From the NCBI RefSeq assembly GCF_037042905.1, contig NC_087261.1, positions 19,483,117 through 19,547,116 on the forward strand: a stretch of DNA of 64,000 nt, given 5' to 3'. The notes under the pieces were generated by a model that made no database searches, had not been told where the DNA came from, and was given only the letters and a program-made list of their open reading frames with translations. Both the position numbers and the translations under genes were made by a program. This document shows, in pieces, positions 1 through 10,300 of the stretch (its first letter is position 1; each line of letters opens with the position of its first letter). This DNA comes from Lytechinus pictus (lineage: Eukaryota; Echinodermata; Echinoidea; Temnopleuroida; Toxopneustidae).

Positions 1-2
1 GT

Positions 3-386
3 CAGGAAGAAAATTCACGATTCATGTTGGTACAGATTAGATTTTCAAAGACAGACCAATACGGGAGGGGTACCACGCTTAAAATCAAAGAAAATAAGAC
101 AGAGGGCACATGCCCTGTCGAGGCTATGGAGACGTACCTAGGGGTACGGCCTAAAGGGAGAGGGCCACTTTTCTGCCATATGAATCGCTCCCCCCTTTCC
201 AGGTATCAGTTCAATGCAGTATTGAAGAAGGCACTGTTTGTGTCAGGGGTCGGGGCTAACCAATATGGAACACACTCCTTTCGCATTGGGGCAGCCACAA
301 TGGCAGCGCTAAAGGGTATACCTCCCGAGCAAATTATGACCATGGGTAGATGGCGTAGTGATGCCTATCTACGTTACATAAGGTGA
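3..386 (+). CDS. Tyrosine recombinase, C-terminal catalytic part (5' end outside window)
   Basis: The frame is open from the window edge and ends in TGA at 384-386. Numbering from the first Met (position 24), residues 83-90 read T-H-S-F-R-I-G-A, the conserved His-x-x-Arg box of tyrosine recombinases. Residues 108-110 are G-R-W, where Trp takes the place of the second catalytic His. The chain ends S-D-A-Y-L-R-Y-I-R; Tyr118 is the likely nucleophile, by analogy with DIRS and Crypton recombinases. The first catalytic Arg would be upstream of the window. The enzyme would cut and rejoin DNA to integrate a circular cDNA copy. It is followed by an SGNH-hydrolase ORF, as expected for a Ngaro-like element. 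Confidence 0.8.
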   Translation, partial: QEENSRFMLVQIRFSKTDQYGRGTTLKIKENKTEGTCPVEAMETYLGVRPKGRGPLFCHMNRSPLSRYQFNAVLKKALFVSGVGANQYGTHSFRIGAATMAALKGIPPEQIMTMGRWRSDAYLRYIR

Positions 387-916
387 CCTATTGCGACATT
401 GTAACTACCACAGCTTACTATGTGGGAAGGTTATGTAAGCTATGGGCAAACAATTATGGATGGTTCCTGTGGTTACTACTCAGGAAGCATACTTATAATT
501 CGCTATACTTGGTCGCAGTTTCATCCACGTATTATTACATTTATTCATAACTACAATAATAATAAAGGTAGAATCCAGTAATTTGTCTAAACATGTACAT
601 GTAAGCAGAAGTAACACAATAATAATAAAGATATATCTAGTCGGCTAATAACAATGTAGACAATTGGATACTGCATAGGGTGCATATTTGTAATTACCCT
701 TTGCGTGTGAACGGATATCCAAGTTCACGATGACAATAATGAGTAATAATTTAATATTCATAATAGTGCCTTTCAAACTTTCTCAAAGCTCTTTACATCA
801 TACATCCTAACCTACTTATCAACTTAACGACAATCAGCTGTCGAAGTACAATAACAGAGATAATAGCCAATCAGCTATAAATGTAATATGACAAGAAAGA
901 TGTCAGTGCACTGGGC
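387..916 (+). other. Non-coding stretch between recombinase and SGNH ORF
   Basis: AT-rich with stops in all frames. It may be an intron or 5' leader for the next ORF, because a pyrimidine-rich tract followed by CAG (969-971) lies just inside that ORF. Confidence 0.4.
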
Positions 917-1552
917 ATGTGTACATGTGTAGAACATGTTACTTCCGGGAACTCTCATTTTTTTATTGCAGAGGGGACTGGAAACTGGATCTGGATTGTA
1001 GGGGATAGCCTGGTCAGAAGAGCAAAAGAACGAGCTTCACAACGCAACTATCAGCAGTTTGGAGAGCGAGGTATCGTGGTCCGTTGGCATGGGCAAGGCG
1101 GCGCCACGCTCCAGGATCTCCCCAGGATGGTTTCTTACCGGCTGAGATGCGGCACTCCTCCTGCATTAGCTATTGTCCACTTGGGATCAAATGACATCGG
1201 ACAGTATGATGTCTGCCGGTGCAGAATGGCAATTGACACAGCCATCCAAGATCTACGCGCGAGAATGCCGCACACCCATATCGCCTGGTCTGGTATTTTA
1301 CCGCGGCTCTTCTACTATGGTCGCAAGCAAGGCTCTAATTCACAGGAGGCCTTGGATGGAGTTCGTAAGTCTCTTAACAAATACGCTAGGAGGAAACTAG
1401 CCAGGATGTCGGATACCACCATCATCAAACATGAATTTGACCCCACAATCCACAGCCTCTTCAATAGAGATGGAGTGCACCTCTCTGATTCGGGTTCAGA
1501 CATTCTCATTGACAGTTTCAGAACTGCAGCAAGAGAAGCAGGATTTGTTTAG
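917..1552 (+). CDS. SGNH/GDSL-type hydrolase domain protein of the retrotransposon
   Basis: This 211-residue ORF shows all the signature blocks of the SGNH hydrolase fold: G-D-S-L at residues 29-32 (Ser nucleophile), a Gly-Gly near 61-62 (oxyanion hole region), G-S-N-D at 90-93, and D-G-V-H at 185-188 (catalytic Asp and His). Such enzymes hydrolyse esters of lipids or sugars; the substrate here is unknown. From family knowledge, some Ngaro retrotransposons carry a downstream SGNH ORF, which fits the recombinase just upstream. The start is uncertain. The first ATG is at 917, but a strong 3' splice-site-like sequence (T-rich tract then CAG) ends at 971, so the real exon may begin at 972 with residue 20 or so. 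No frameshift is seen and the catalytic residues are intact. Confidence 0.75.
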   Translation: MCTCVEHVTSGNSHFFIAEGTGNWIWIVGDSLVRRAKERASQRNYQQFGERGIVVRWHGQGGATLQDLPRMVSYRLRCGTPPALAIVHLGSNDIGQYDVCRCRMAIDTAIQDLRARMPHTHIAWSGILPRLFYYGRKQGSNSQEALDGVRKSLNKYARRKLARMSDTTIIKHEFDPTIHSLFNRDGVHLSDSGSDILIDSFRTAAREAGFV

Positions 1553-1903
1553 ATATGGAGAGGAGACGAGCTTGAGAAACATTTTGAGAACTCGAGGCTT
1601 CTGGCAAGGTTTTTTCTTTTGTAATGTATCTTAGTGTTATTACGTTTATTGTTTCTAGTCGTTTATGTACATACTTCATTTTACGGGCTTTGTGAAGGGC
1701 ACCGTCAACAGTACTACCTTGCTATTATCAATAATGATATGCACGTGTCTGGATTGAGGATGAAGGAACGTCCTTTTATAGGCATTTTGCATCCATTCAT
1801 GTGAGGTTAAGTTTTAATGCGGCTCCATGCCAATATATTAGGTAACTTTATTTGCAAGCATGACAAGTTCATGTATGCTCCAGAATCATGTGACTTACGA
1901 CGG

Positions 1904-1906
<3 letters not shown>

Positions 1907-1940
<34 letters not shown>
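1907..1940 (+). repeat. Poly(A) run of 34 bases
   Basis: An uninterrupted A tract 11 bases upstream of the first 383-bp direct repeat. It may be a captured poly(A) tail or a simple-sequence tract inside the element. Confidence 0.9.
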
Positions 1941-1945
<5 letters not shown>

Positions 1946-1951
1946 TGGGTG

Positions 1952-2334
1952 GAAGGTTTTTGTTCAGAAACAATTTGTTTGAAACCTGACAGATCACCAA
2001 TATTGATATCAAAGTATATGCTCCAAAGATGTTGTTTACCAAGATTTAGGGAAACACCCGTGGGAACTACTATCCTGCGGGTGGGTCACGTGATCAACAG
2101 TCCCAGGGAGGAGTTACTACCCTTCCTGGCGATCACGTGACCATATCTTTCAGTAAGTTTAATAGGATGCCACAGATGTAGTTTTTCGTTATGTCTTACG
2201 ACATTGTTCAGACTGTTTTGAGGTTTATCACCTCTTATGTTATTTAGGCATATTGCCTCTGTGTTTTGATGCCTCGTACGGAATTAAACGGCGAGCAATG
2301 GCATATAATTTGTCCACGTGTTTTCTTCTCAAAA
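1952..2334 (+). repeat. Direct repeat B1 of the Ngaro-like element
   Basis: 383 bases identical to 3332-3714 at an offset of exactly 1380. It contains CACGTG (E-box) sites in its middle and near its end. It follows the coding part, as B1 does in Ngaro-type split direct repeats. Confidence 0.9.
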
Positions 2335-3331
2335 GGTAATGATCATTTTCAGTGATCAGTAAATTTTTGAGAGAAACAAGTGTTAGGTTCATAGAGGAAT
2401 ATAATGTGAAAAGTCCAAATCGATACAGATTGTGTATGTGATCACTAACCGGATATCATGTGATCTAATCACAGCGGGAAACATGTGCGTTGTGGAATAT
2501 ACTAGTAACGTGTGCACGTAATAAAGCCATTGCAGTCTGAAATTCCTTCGAGGCAACAAATTTTTCCCCTCCACTCCCACCCAGGTACATTGGTAATATA
2601 TTATCGGGATGGGAGGACCCGGCGTCAACACAGAATTTAGTCACGGGATCGTTAAGGGGGTTGCATATTTCTGAGGCAATGCAGTGTAGCGGTGACTTTA
2701 GCACATATGTTACCATACAAGCTGATATTTTAGTCAATGCGTAGACCTGAATTACTGTTGAGAATTACCGTGTGTAGGAAATTTTGTGTATTACGATTTA
2801 TGATATTCTTATTAAACATCTCATGGTTGGGAGGTTGGGCAGAGTTACGACAGTAGATCAGCATGGTTGGTAGGTTGGAAAAACATTGATTTTTGCATTA
2901 AGGCTGGGAGGTTGGGCAGAATTTAGACAGTCAGTCATCATGGTTGGGAGGTTGGGAGAGATATTGAATTATTTTATGGTTTTATGTTTTAGATTAAGAA
3001 CAGGATATCTGGAGGTAACTTTTTTGGCCTGCATAAGGTTGGAAGGTTGGGCAGGACACTTACGAGTTTATCATGAAGGCAGATATACAACATTGTTGAA
3101 TAGATGGCCATAGGATAGAGGTATACTTTTATATGTCATACATATTATATTCTCAGGTTTAAATAAGTCCACTGTCCAGATAGTCATATTAAAGTGACTA
3201 GGCCTACAATATGGCTGGGAGGTTGGGTAGGACTTACGGACAGGCAGCATAGAGCATTATGTGGCTAATTATGACTTTTATATGTAAATGGTACGGAGGA
3301 GCATGTCAGGATACATTGCTTTAGAAGTGTA
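2335..3331 (+). repeat. A2 segment of the split direct repeats, with GGTTGG-rich motifs
   Basis: About 1 kb between the two B repeats, the expected place of A2. It holds at least six variants of GGTTGGGAGGTTGGG (near 2824, 2863, 2905, 2942, 3039 and 3212), spaced 40-170 bases apart. The matching A1 copy would lie left of the window, so the label rests on position. No ORF is supported. Confidence 0.6.
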
Positions 3332-3714
3332 GAAGGTTTTTGTTCAGAAACAATTTGTTTGAAACCTGACAGATCACCAATATTGATATCAAAGTATATG
3401 CTCCAAAGATGTTGTTTACCAAGATTTAGGGAAACACCCGTGGGAACTACTATCCTGCGGGTGGGTCACGTGATCAACAGTCCCAGGGAGGAGTTACTAC
3501 CCTTCCTGGCGATCACGTGACCATATCTTTCAGTAAGTTTAATAGGATGCCACAGATGTAGTTTTTCGTTATGTCTTACGACATTGTTCAGACTGTTTTG
3601 AGGTTTATCACCTCTTATGTTATTTAGGCATATTGCCTCTGTGTTTTGATGCCTCGTACGGAATTAAACGGCGAGCAATGGCATATAATTTGTCCACGTG
3701 TTTTCTTCTCAAAA
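3332..3714 (+). repeat. Direct repeat B2 (3' end of the Ngaro-like element)
   Basis: Second identical copy of the 383-base repeat. The sequences diverge right after the A-run at 3711-3714, which is taken as the 3' border of the element. Confidence 0.85.
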
Positions 3715-4486
3715 TGTAAACAAAATAAAGGTTGCTAACGCAAATAAGGGCTATACTCACAACTCTTCCAGAGTTAAAACTTACTTGTAGAATAATTTCA
3801 GCCAAAAACCCTCCTCATAGTGATACATTCTTGGTGCTAAATACACTGCATTTTACACAAGTAAACACAGCTTCATAAAGCACGGTTAATATTTTTCAGA
3901 TTTTATTTTTTCTTTTTATAAATCTAATTAATGATAATTTTGATGCTATAAAATTATTTTCAGGATCTCATACACACTTTTTAGGCATGTGAGAAGCCTA
4001 AACCAACATTCACTCTGGTCAATCTTAAAGTAGCACATAACACAAAATTTAAATACTACACATTGTCTAGCGTAATTTGTCTTCACAGATATGTTTTAAG
4101 TAGCCAATCAAAATTTGGTATCAAGGTGACGTCAAATCGGCTTTAGATTATGTTCAGTCGATTCTACGCCCAAAATTACCCATAGTCAACATGTTAAAGT
4201 AAAAATCTAACACGGAATATAATTTTGGCGCACTTTCAACTCATTCTGGCCCACTGTGCGCCGGTGCTAATTTAACACGAGCCTGGAATTTATATTCGTC
4301 AACACCAGAGAGGAGTGGAAACAGCACCAGGTAAGAATCAAACCGATACTGATTTATCACTAATTGGTGTTGCTTAAATGTCAAATTGGTGTTACGCCAA
4401 ACCGGTGTTGTCACAACACCTCTCTGGTATGGACCGATATAGATACCAGGCCGGTGTTTAAATTAAAAACGTCGTTTTTGCAGTGT
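3715..4486. other. Non-coding, with a probable CACTG-type element end
   Basis: AT-rich with no supported gene. From about 4220 there are repeated GGTGTT/AACACC motifs and an inverted pair (AACACCAGAGAGG near 4302; CCTCTCTGGT near 4420). The stretch ends in TTTTTGCAGTG at 4476-4484, resembling the terminus of a CACTG-type MITE. The other end was not found. Confidence 0.35.
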
Positions 4487-4494
4487 AGACCTAC

Positions 4495-5396
4495 CAGGGT
4501 TGTTTGATTTAAATCATGTCGATTTAAATCATGATTTAAATCGCGATTTAAATCACTTGATTTTTTTTTCAAAAAAATCACTGATTTAAATAAACTTTTA
4601 TGAAAAAAATTAGTTTTCTCTATTTTCTCTTCTTAACAGATACTTTCAATGTAATCATTTTCATTTCTGTTCCACATGCTTTAGAGATAGTTCTAGGAAA
4701 TATTCCTAGCTAAAATCCCCCATGTGATAATTCTCGGAAATATTCCCAGCTAGAATTCCCAAGGGCAGTATAGGAACCCTAACAGGCACTGGCGTACCTA
4801 GGATTTTCCAGGATTTTCGTCAGGGGGGGGGGGGGCAAAAAGGTCTTTCAAGCTCGTCAGGGGGGGCAGGGATACATGCATGGGTGGTGGCTCGTCAGGG
4901 GGGCAGACTGCCCCTCTGCCCCACCCCCCCCCCCGTAGGTACGCTAGTGCTAACAGGCCTTTAATAATGTCAATTTTGTTGGAAATTCTCAAGTTCTTTG
5001 AGTACTTCATGCATTGGAGTAACACTTCGGATGTTTTGAACTGACTGATCTAAAAATTTCAAGAGTTTAAATGTATACATAATACATAACATTACTTGGG
5101 CTTCCATAAAATGTCCCTCTCTATAATGCAAAAAAAAAATAAAATAAAAAATTACCTGTATATAAGTGGATTATTGTGTCAAATAGTAACAATACACAAT
5201 ATTCAAAAGACTACTTGACCACTATTATTGGTGTAAAACAGTTTAAATATAGTTTAAAACTTGTTAAGTGTGACCATTATTTTTCGTTGGAAAAAAATCA
5301 AAAAAATCTGATTTAAATCATAAAAATCCGATTTAAATTTTAAAAATCCGATTTTTTTTTATTTTTTTCAAAAAATCAAAAAAATCAACAACCCTG
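4495..5396. mobile_element. Non-autonomous hAT element (CAGGGTTG ends)
   Basis: 902 bp starting CAGGGTTGTTTGATTT and ending in the inverted form AAAATCAACAACCCTG. It is flanked by a perfect 8-bp duplication, AGACCTAC (4487-4494 and 5397-5404), the length made by hAT transposases. Both subterminal zones are full of GATTTAAATC and AAAAATC motifs. No transposase ORF is present. A smaller hAT element sits inside at 4787-4949. Confidence 0.9.
4787..4949. mobile_element. 163-bp hAT MITE nested in the 4495-5396 element
   Basis: Starts CACTGGCGTACCTAGGA and ends GTAGGTACGCTAGTG, flanked by an 8-bp duplication CTAACAGG (4779-4786 and 4950-4957). Long G and C runs lie near each end. It is related to the 345-bp element at 37736-38080. 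Confidence 0.9.
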
Positions 5397-5404
5397 AGAC
5401 CTAC

Positions 5405-6472
5405 AATTAAAAACGCACCTCTTTCAGAATATTCAATTAAGTTGGGTTCGATCTATATTTAAAATTCTGTGACAATATTTCCCGTTTTTCTCCACGCATA
5501 GAGACCCTTCGGTTCTATTCAAGAATTGTACTATTATTATTATTATTCATATTTACCTATTTTGAATTTGACAATAGAGCACTGTTTGTAAAGGCAGTTT
5601 GCTAGTTATAGGGGTAATGCAACTGACCGGTGTTTTCATATCCACAGTGGATAACTTTAATTGCTTACCAAAAGTAAGTGGTTTTTTGGCAGCTAATAGG
5701 TTCTGATGAGGAACAACTACCAAAAGTAATCACTTGTTTTTGTTCCATTTTGTCCTGTTTAATGTGACTGACCGATTTTCAGGATGTCCTTGTGTCATTT
5801 ATTTATTTATTTTATTTCATATTTGAATATTCGTACGGATTATCCTCACCAGCATACAAGCAATCAAAATACAAACGCAAACGAAACATAAAAATCATAG
5901 CATAACGTACGTAATGTAACTGAATAGCAAAAACAAAACAAAAATGTAAAAACGAAAAAGTACGGCATACGGATGGCGAATATGCGACATACGGTGACCT
6001 TAAGAAAAAACGGTCTTCCTCAGGGCTCTGTTTAACTGTCATGTAATGAAATAACTCTCATTATCAGAAACCACATGAAAATGGATAAATGTAACACACA
6101 GTACACAGTGGAAGCAATTTAATCAGGCAATAAAAATAAAAATTTGACGATTGCTTTGTGAAAAGTATCGAATCTTTTAAACCTTAAAACTCTTTTATCT
6201 TACGACTTCGGGATGATATTTTTAACATTATGCTTCTTTGATTTTTTTTTTATTATCATGCCAGGGCTGATTTGAAATGATTTTGTTTATCTTTAGTCAT
6301 ACATTTACGAAAATTACGAAAATATTTGCGTGTTTCGGAGTAACGAATCTTTGGAATGACAGGTGTATACCCTCCTATGGTCACATATCAATTCGTATAA
6401 ATGCCGAAAATCATTTAAACATTACTAAGGTAAATGAATGGGTGTGTACTAAAAATTAATACAAGGCCTTAC
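5405..6472. other. Intronic non-coding DNA
   Basis: AT-rich. No gene or terminal repeat is recognised. Short ORFs here lack family features. Confidence 0.5.
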
Positions 6473-6589
6473 CTATGCATCCAATGGGTGTCTTTATAAA
6501 TCCAGAAAAGCAGTTACACAGGAAAGACCCATCGGTGTTTTGACAGGTTTCATAGAGACCACAAGAATGATTTGCGCACTCGTTAATAT
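6473..6589 (-). CDS. Exon: calcium-binding EGF-like module of the SUEL lectin-EGF gene
   Basis: Read on the minus strand, a 3' splice site (TTTGCCTAG) is followed by 117 bases encoding a complete EGF module and then a 5' splice site (G|GTAAGG). With the split first codon the module begins D-I-N-E-C, the calcium-binding EGF signature, and shows six cysteines in the pattern C-A-N-H-S-C, C-Q-N, C-N-C and a final C. The exon is 39 codons long with phase 1 at both ends, the usual phase for shuffled EGF exons. It matches the phase of the EGF exon at 42842-42964. The intron between them is about 36 kb. cbEGF modules are extracellular and mediate calcium-stabilised protein contacts. Any further downstream exons lie outside the window. 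Confidence 0.85.
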
Positions 6590-6882
6590 CTAGGCAAAGA
6601 AAAAAGGATATGCATTGGTTACAAACATGCTAAATGCTTTGATATATACCATTTTGCTTTATAAATGTATTAATTAATTTGATGAGTTTTATTCTGGGGT
6701 TTTCATTTTTTTCCAGCAATCTGTTTATAATCCTTCTCCTGCAAACTGTAAATGTTTAATTTATCTCGTAGTAGATCATGATTGCTTGGAATGAATTTTT
6801 ATTGTAATTTTTGTGTGTGGTTCATGCCAAAAATCAATTACTAATCCATTATGTTTGTTATTTAATGAAAATATGCATTATA
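6590..6882. other. Intron sequence between the EGF exon and the 17.7-kb element
   Basis: About 290 bases with no repeat terminus or ORF recognised. The T-rich stretch upstream of the acceptor fits a polypyrimidine tract. Confidence 0.5.
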
Positions 6883-7240
6883 CAGTGCGTCCCACAAAAA
6901 ACGAAACCGAGATTTATCGATGATTTATCATAACTTAATCAAAAATACAATAGACAAATGACCTACCATTGTAAAGCTTAGAATCTCCTCTTTCATCTGA
7001 AATTACTTAGATTATTTCTCATTCACGCATGAGTGAGCAAAAACAATTTGAAGAGGGGATACCAAAAAGTCATTTGACGGGCTGTATCTGGGTTTCAAAA
7101 AAGAAAACCACATTTTTAAAAAGTTCAATATCTGTTCTTTAATTTGATACCTCAATTACAGAAAATGGTCGAGAAATAACAAAGTTCTGGTTATTTGAAA
7201 TAAGGCTTGAATTTCAATAATTTCATAAAATGAAGAGGTT
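6883..7240 (+). repeat. Outer left inverted repeat of the 17.7-kb element
   Basis: Aligns in inverted orientation to 24542 back through 24277 and then, across a hAT insertion, to about 22785-22690. Shared landmarks include GACCTACCATTGTAAAGCTT and CATTCACGCATGAGTGAGC. Confidence 0.85.
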
Positions 7241-7337
7241 TTACAGGCTAGCGTTCAAACTCACTCGACGCTCCGTTTTGTTGACGATCAGCCATGCATT
7301 AAGTCTTTTGTTAACCATGCGATAGCTTTTAATATGT

Positions 7338-10300
7338 AGTCCAGTAGATATGTGAAAAAGATGCTCGAATCTGGCAGAAAGTGTGAAAATTGGCATACAG
7401 GGGTATTTTTGGGCGCTGATTTCAAAAATTGCCGGCCCCAAGCGATTTGACCATCGGGTCGGCCGCCATTTTGAAATCCAAGATGGCCGCCATGAAAAAT
7501 CATCAAATGTCATTTTCTTGAGTTTTACATGGCATGTGACACTGAAATTTGGCATATAGGGGTATTTTGAGGCACTGATTTCAAATATTGCCAGCCCCCA
7601 GCAATTTGACCATTTGGTCGGCGGCAAAATGGCCGCCATATTTAAATCCAAGATGGCCGCCATGATATATTATTGCAATCATTTTCTCGAGTTTTATATG
7701 AACTGCGGTATTGAAATTTGGCATATATGCTTAATTTGGGGTGCTGATTTCAAATATTGCCGCCCCCAAGTGATTTGACCATCGGGTCGGCCGCCATTTT
7801 TTAATCCAAGATGGCCGCCATGAGAAATCATTAATGTCATTTTCTTGAGTTTTACATGACGTGTGACACTGAAATTTGGTATGTTGGGGTATTTTTAGGC
7901 ACTGATTTCAAATATTGTCTGCCCCCAGCAATTTGACCACTTGGTCAGCGGCTAAATGGCCGCCATTTTGAAATCCAAGATGGCCGCCATGAAAAATCAT
8001 TAAATGTAATTTTCTTGAGTTTTACATGATATGTGACACTGAAATTTGGCATATAGGCTTAATTCGGCGTGCTGATTTCAAATATTGCCGGCCCCCAGCA
8101 ATTGACCTCCAGGTCAGCGGCAAAACGGTCGCCATCTTAAAATCCAAGATGGCCGCCATGAAATATCGTTGCAATAATTTTCTATAATTTTGTATGATCT
8201 ATGGTATTGAAATTTAGCATATACAGTGTAGGTGTAGTTTAGGGCACTTATTTCAATAGTCTTACCACCAGGTCAGCTGCCATCTTGAAATCTAAGATGG
8301 CCGCCATGAAAATCACTAAAAATCATTTTCTTGAATTTTACATGTGCTCTGAACTTTGGCAAATAGAGTACCTATTTCGGGGTGCTGATTTCAAATATTG
8401 CCAGCCACAAGTGATCTGACCATCAGTTCAGCGGCAAGATATGGCTGCCATGAAAAACCATATCAAAATAATTTTCATGGATTTTACATTATATATGACA
8501 CCAAAATTTGGCATACAGAAGTACGTGGCACTGATTTTTGCCGGCCACCAGGAATATAACCATCGGGTTTCGGCAAAATGACCGCCATGAATTAAAAGTA
8601 ATGATAATTTTCTTGAGTTTTATATGAACTCTGGCCCTGAAAGTTGACATATAGGCATATATTTAGGCACTGATTATTGTCAGACCCCTGTTTGGTTGCC
8701 ATTTTGAAATACAAGATGGCCGCCATGAAAGATAATTTGCTCAAGTCTTACGTATGGCCTGTAACACTTTGAATGTGGAGAAAAACTTGATCTTTGCATC
8801 CTTGATCAATGAAAAAAACATAATAAATAGATGCTATTTTGAATTCCAATATGGTTACCAAGTTTGAATGATGTACACCATTATAATGGTGAGTAAAACC
8901 CATTGTATTGGCACTGAAAACAAATCCAACACAACCACATCTTTGTCCGTTGCAAGGATTATAATACTTTGGCACCCTTAATTGCTGATATAGATGTTAC
9001 GTAAATATGAAGCACCATAAATACACAAACCAGCTAGCTTCTTCTGCAGTTACACATTTGAGGTGGCTTTGGTTGAACAATAACCATCCGGAACAATCAT
9101 TTTCTGTTGAGAGGCTGTAAATGATTTCTTTGAGTTTCATATGATCTGCAGTATTGCACTTTGACATATCGACGAAGTGCGGGGTGCTTATTTCAAATAT
9201 TGCTGGCCCTCAGCGATCTGATCCCCTGAGTCAGAAGCAAAATGTCAGCCATCTTGAAATCCAAGATGGCTGCCATGAAAAAAGATAATTGAAAAAAAAT
9301 CACTTTATCTAGTATCACGTAACGTATTATTTTAAAATTTGGCATCTAGGGTAAGTTTAATCTAGGGATATCGAAATTGCCCCCAGTAATCTGTCCAATA
9401 GATATGCTGCAAAATGGCCACCTTCTTGAAATCTAGAGTGGATCGACTGTCATGAAAATTCATTAAAATCATTTTCTTGGTTTTAAATAATTTGAGGCAC
9501 TGCATTTTGGACATACAGGCAGGTTTTTGGCCTGCTGGTTTCAGAATATTGCTCCATTAATTGCGATATTTTATTACAAATCGACAAGAAGAAAACTGCT
9601 CCAGACTTGAAGTACTGATGGTTATATAGTGGTATAAAGATGATGATGATGATGAAATTAATATTAATGATGGATGATAATAATACATATTTTATTGTTC
9701 AAAATAGAATTCAGTAACAGAAATGCTCCGAAAATGTATTTCGCCCATACCCTGTAGATCATGAGCCCGGCAGCAACTTAGCAGCGCCACATCGGACGTT
9801 GCTCTATCCATTAAAAAGGGAAGTTCACCCCGGAGAAAAGTTTGTTGTAAAAACACAAGAAAATATGATATGAAAAGGATATTGGTAAATCCATCAAAGA
9901 TATTAGAATTTTAAGTTTTTGATTTGTGACGTCATATACTGTACGAGCAGCTGCCCCATTATGTTGTGTGATTTAAAATGGCAGATAAAGTGTGTTATGT
10001 GTTATAATTATGTTAATTATCTATCCATATTTGAAATTAACATACAATACAAGTTTTTGCTTCATAGTACCAATTTACAGTGTCACAGGTAATGTAGAAT
10101 TCAGGAAAACATTTTTGAAAGATATTTCGTAGGAGCCATCTTACATGTAGATTTCAAAGTGGCGGTCATTTTCAGCTGACCCGGTGGATCAATCACTGGG
10201 GCAGCAATATTCTAAAACCAGCAGGCCAAAACCTGCCTGTATGTCTAAAATGCAGTGCCTCAAATTATTCAAAACTCAAGAAAATGATTTTAATGAATTT

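Larger units (their letters stand above)
1..3714 (+). mobile_element. Ngaro/DIRS-like tyrosine-recombinase retrotransposon, 3' part
   Basis: The block contains, in order, the C-terminus of a tyrosine recombinase, an SGNH-hydrolase ORF, a poly(A) run, and two identical 383-bp direct repeats (1952-2334 and 3332-3714) separated by about 1 kb. This matches the 3' side of the split direct repeat layout (A1-genes-B1-A2-B2) of Ngaro and PAT elements, which replicate through reverse transcription but integrate with a tyrosine recombinase. The gag and reverse transcriptase genes and repeat A1 would lie left of the window. The identity of the two repeats suggests a recent insertion. That it is Ngaro rather than another DIRS group is inference. 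Confidence 0.75.

Noticed and set aside
7241-7663. 140-codon minus-strand ORF
   Set aside because: Translation of the AAGATGGCGGC repeat units.
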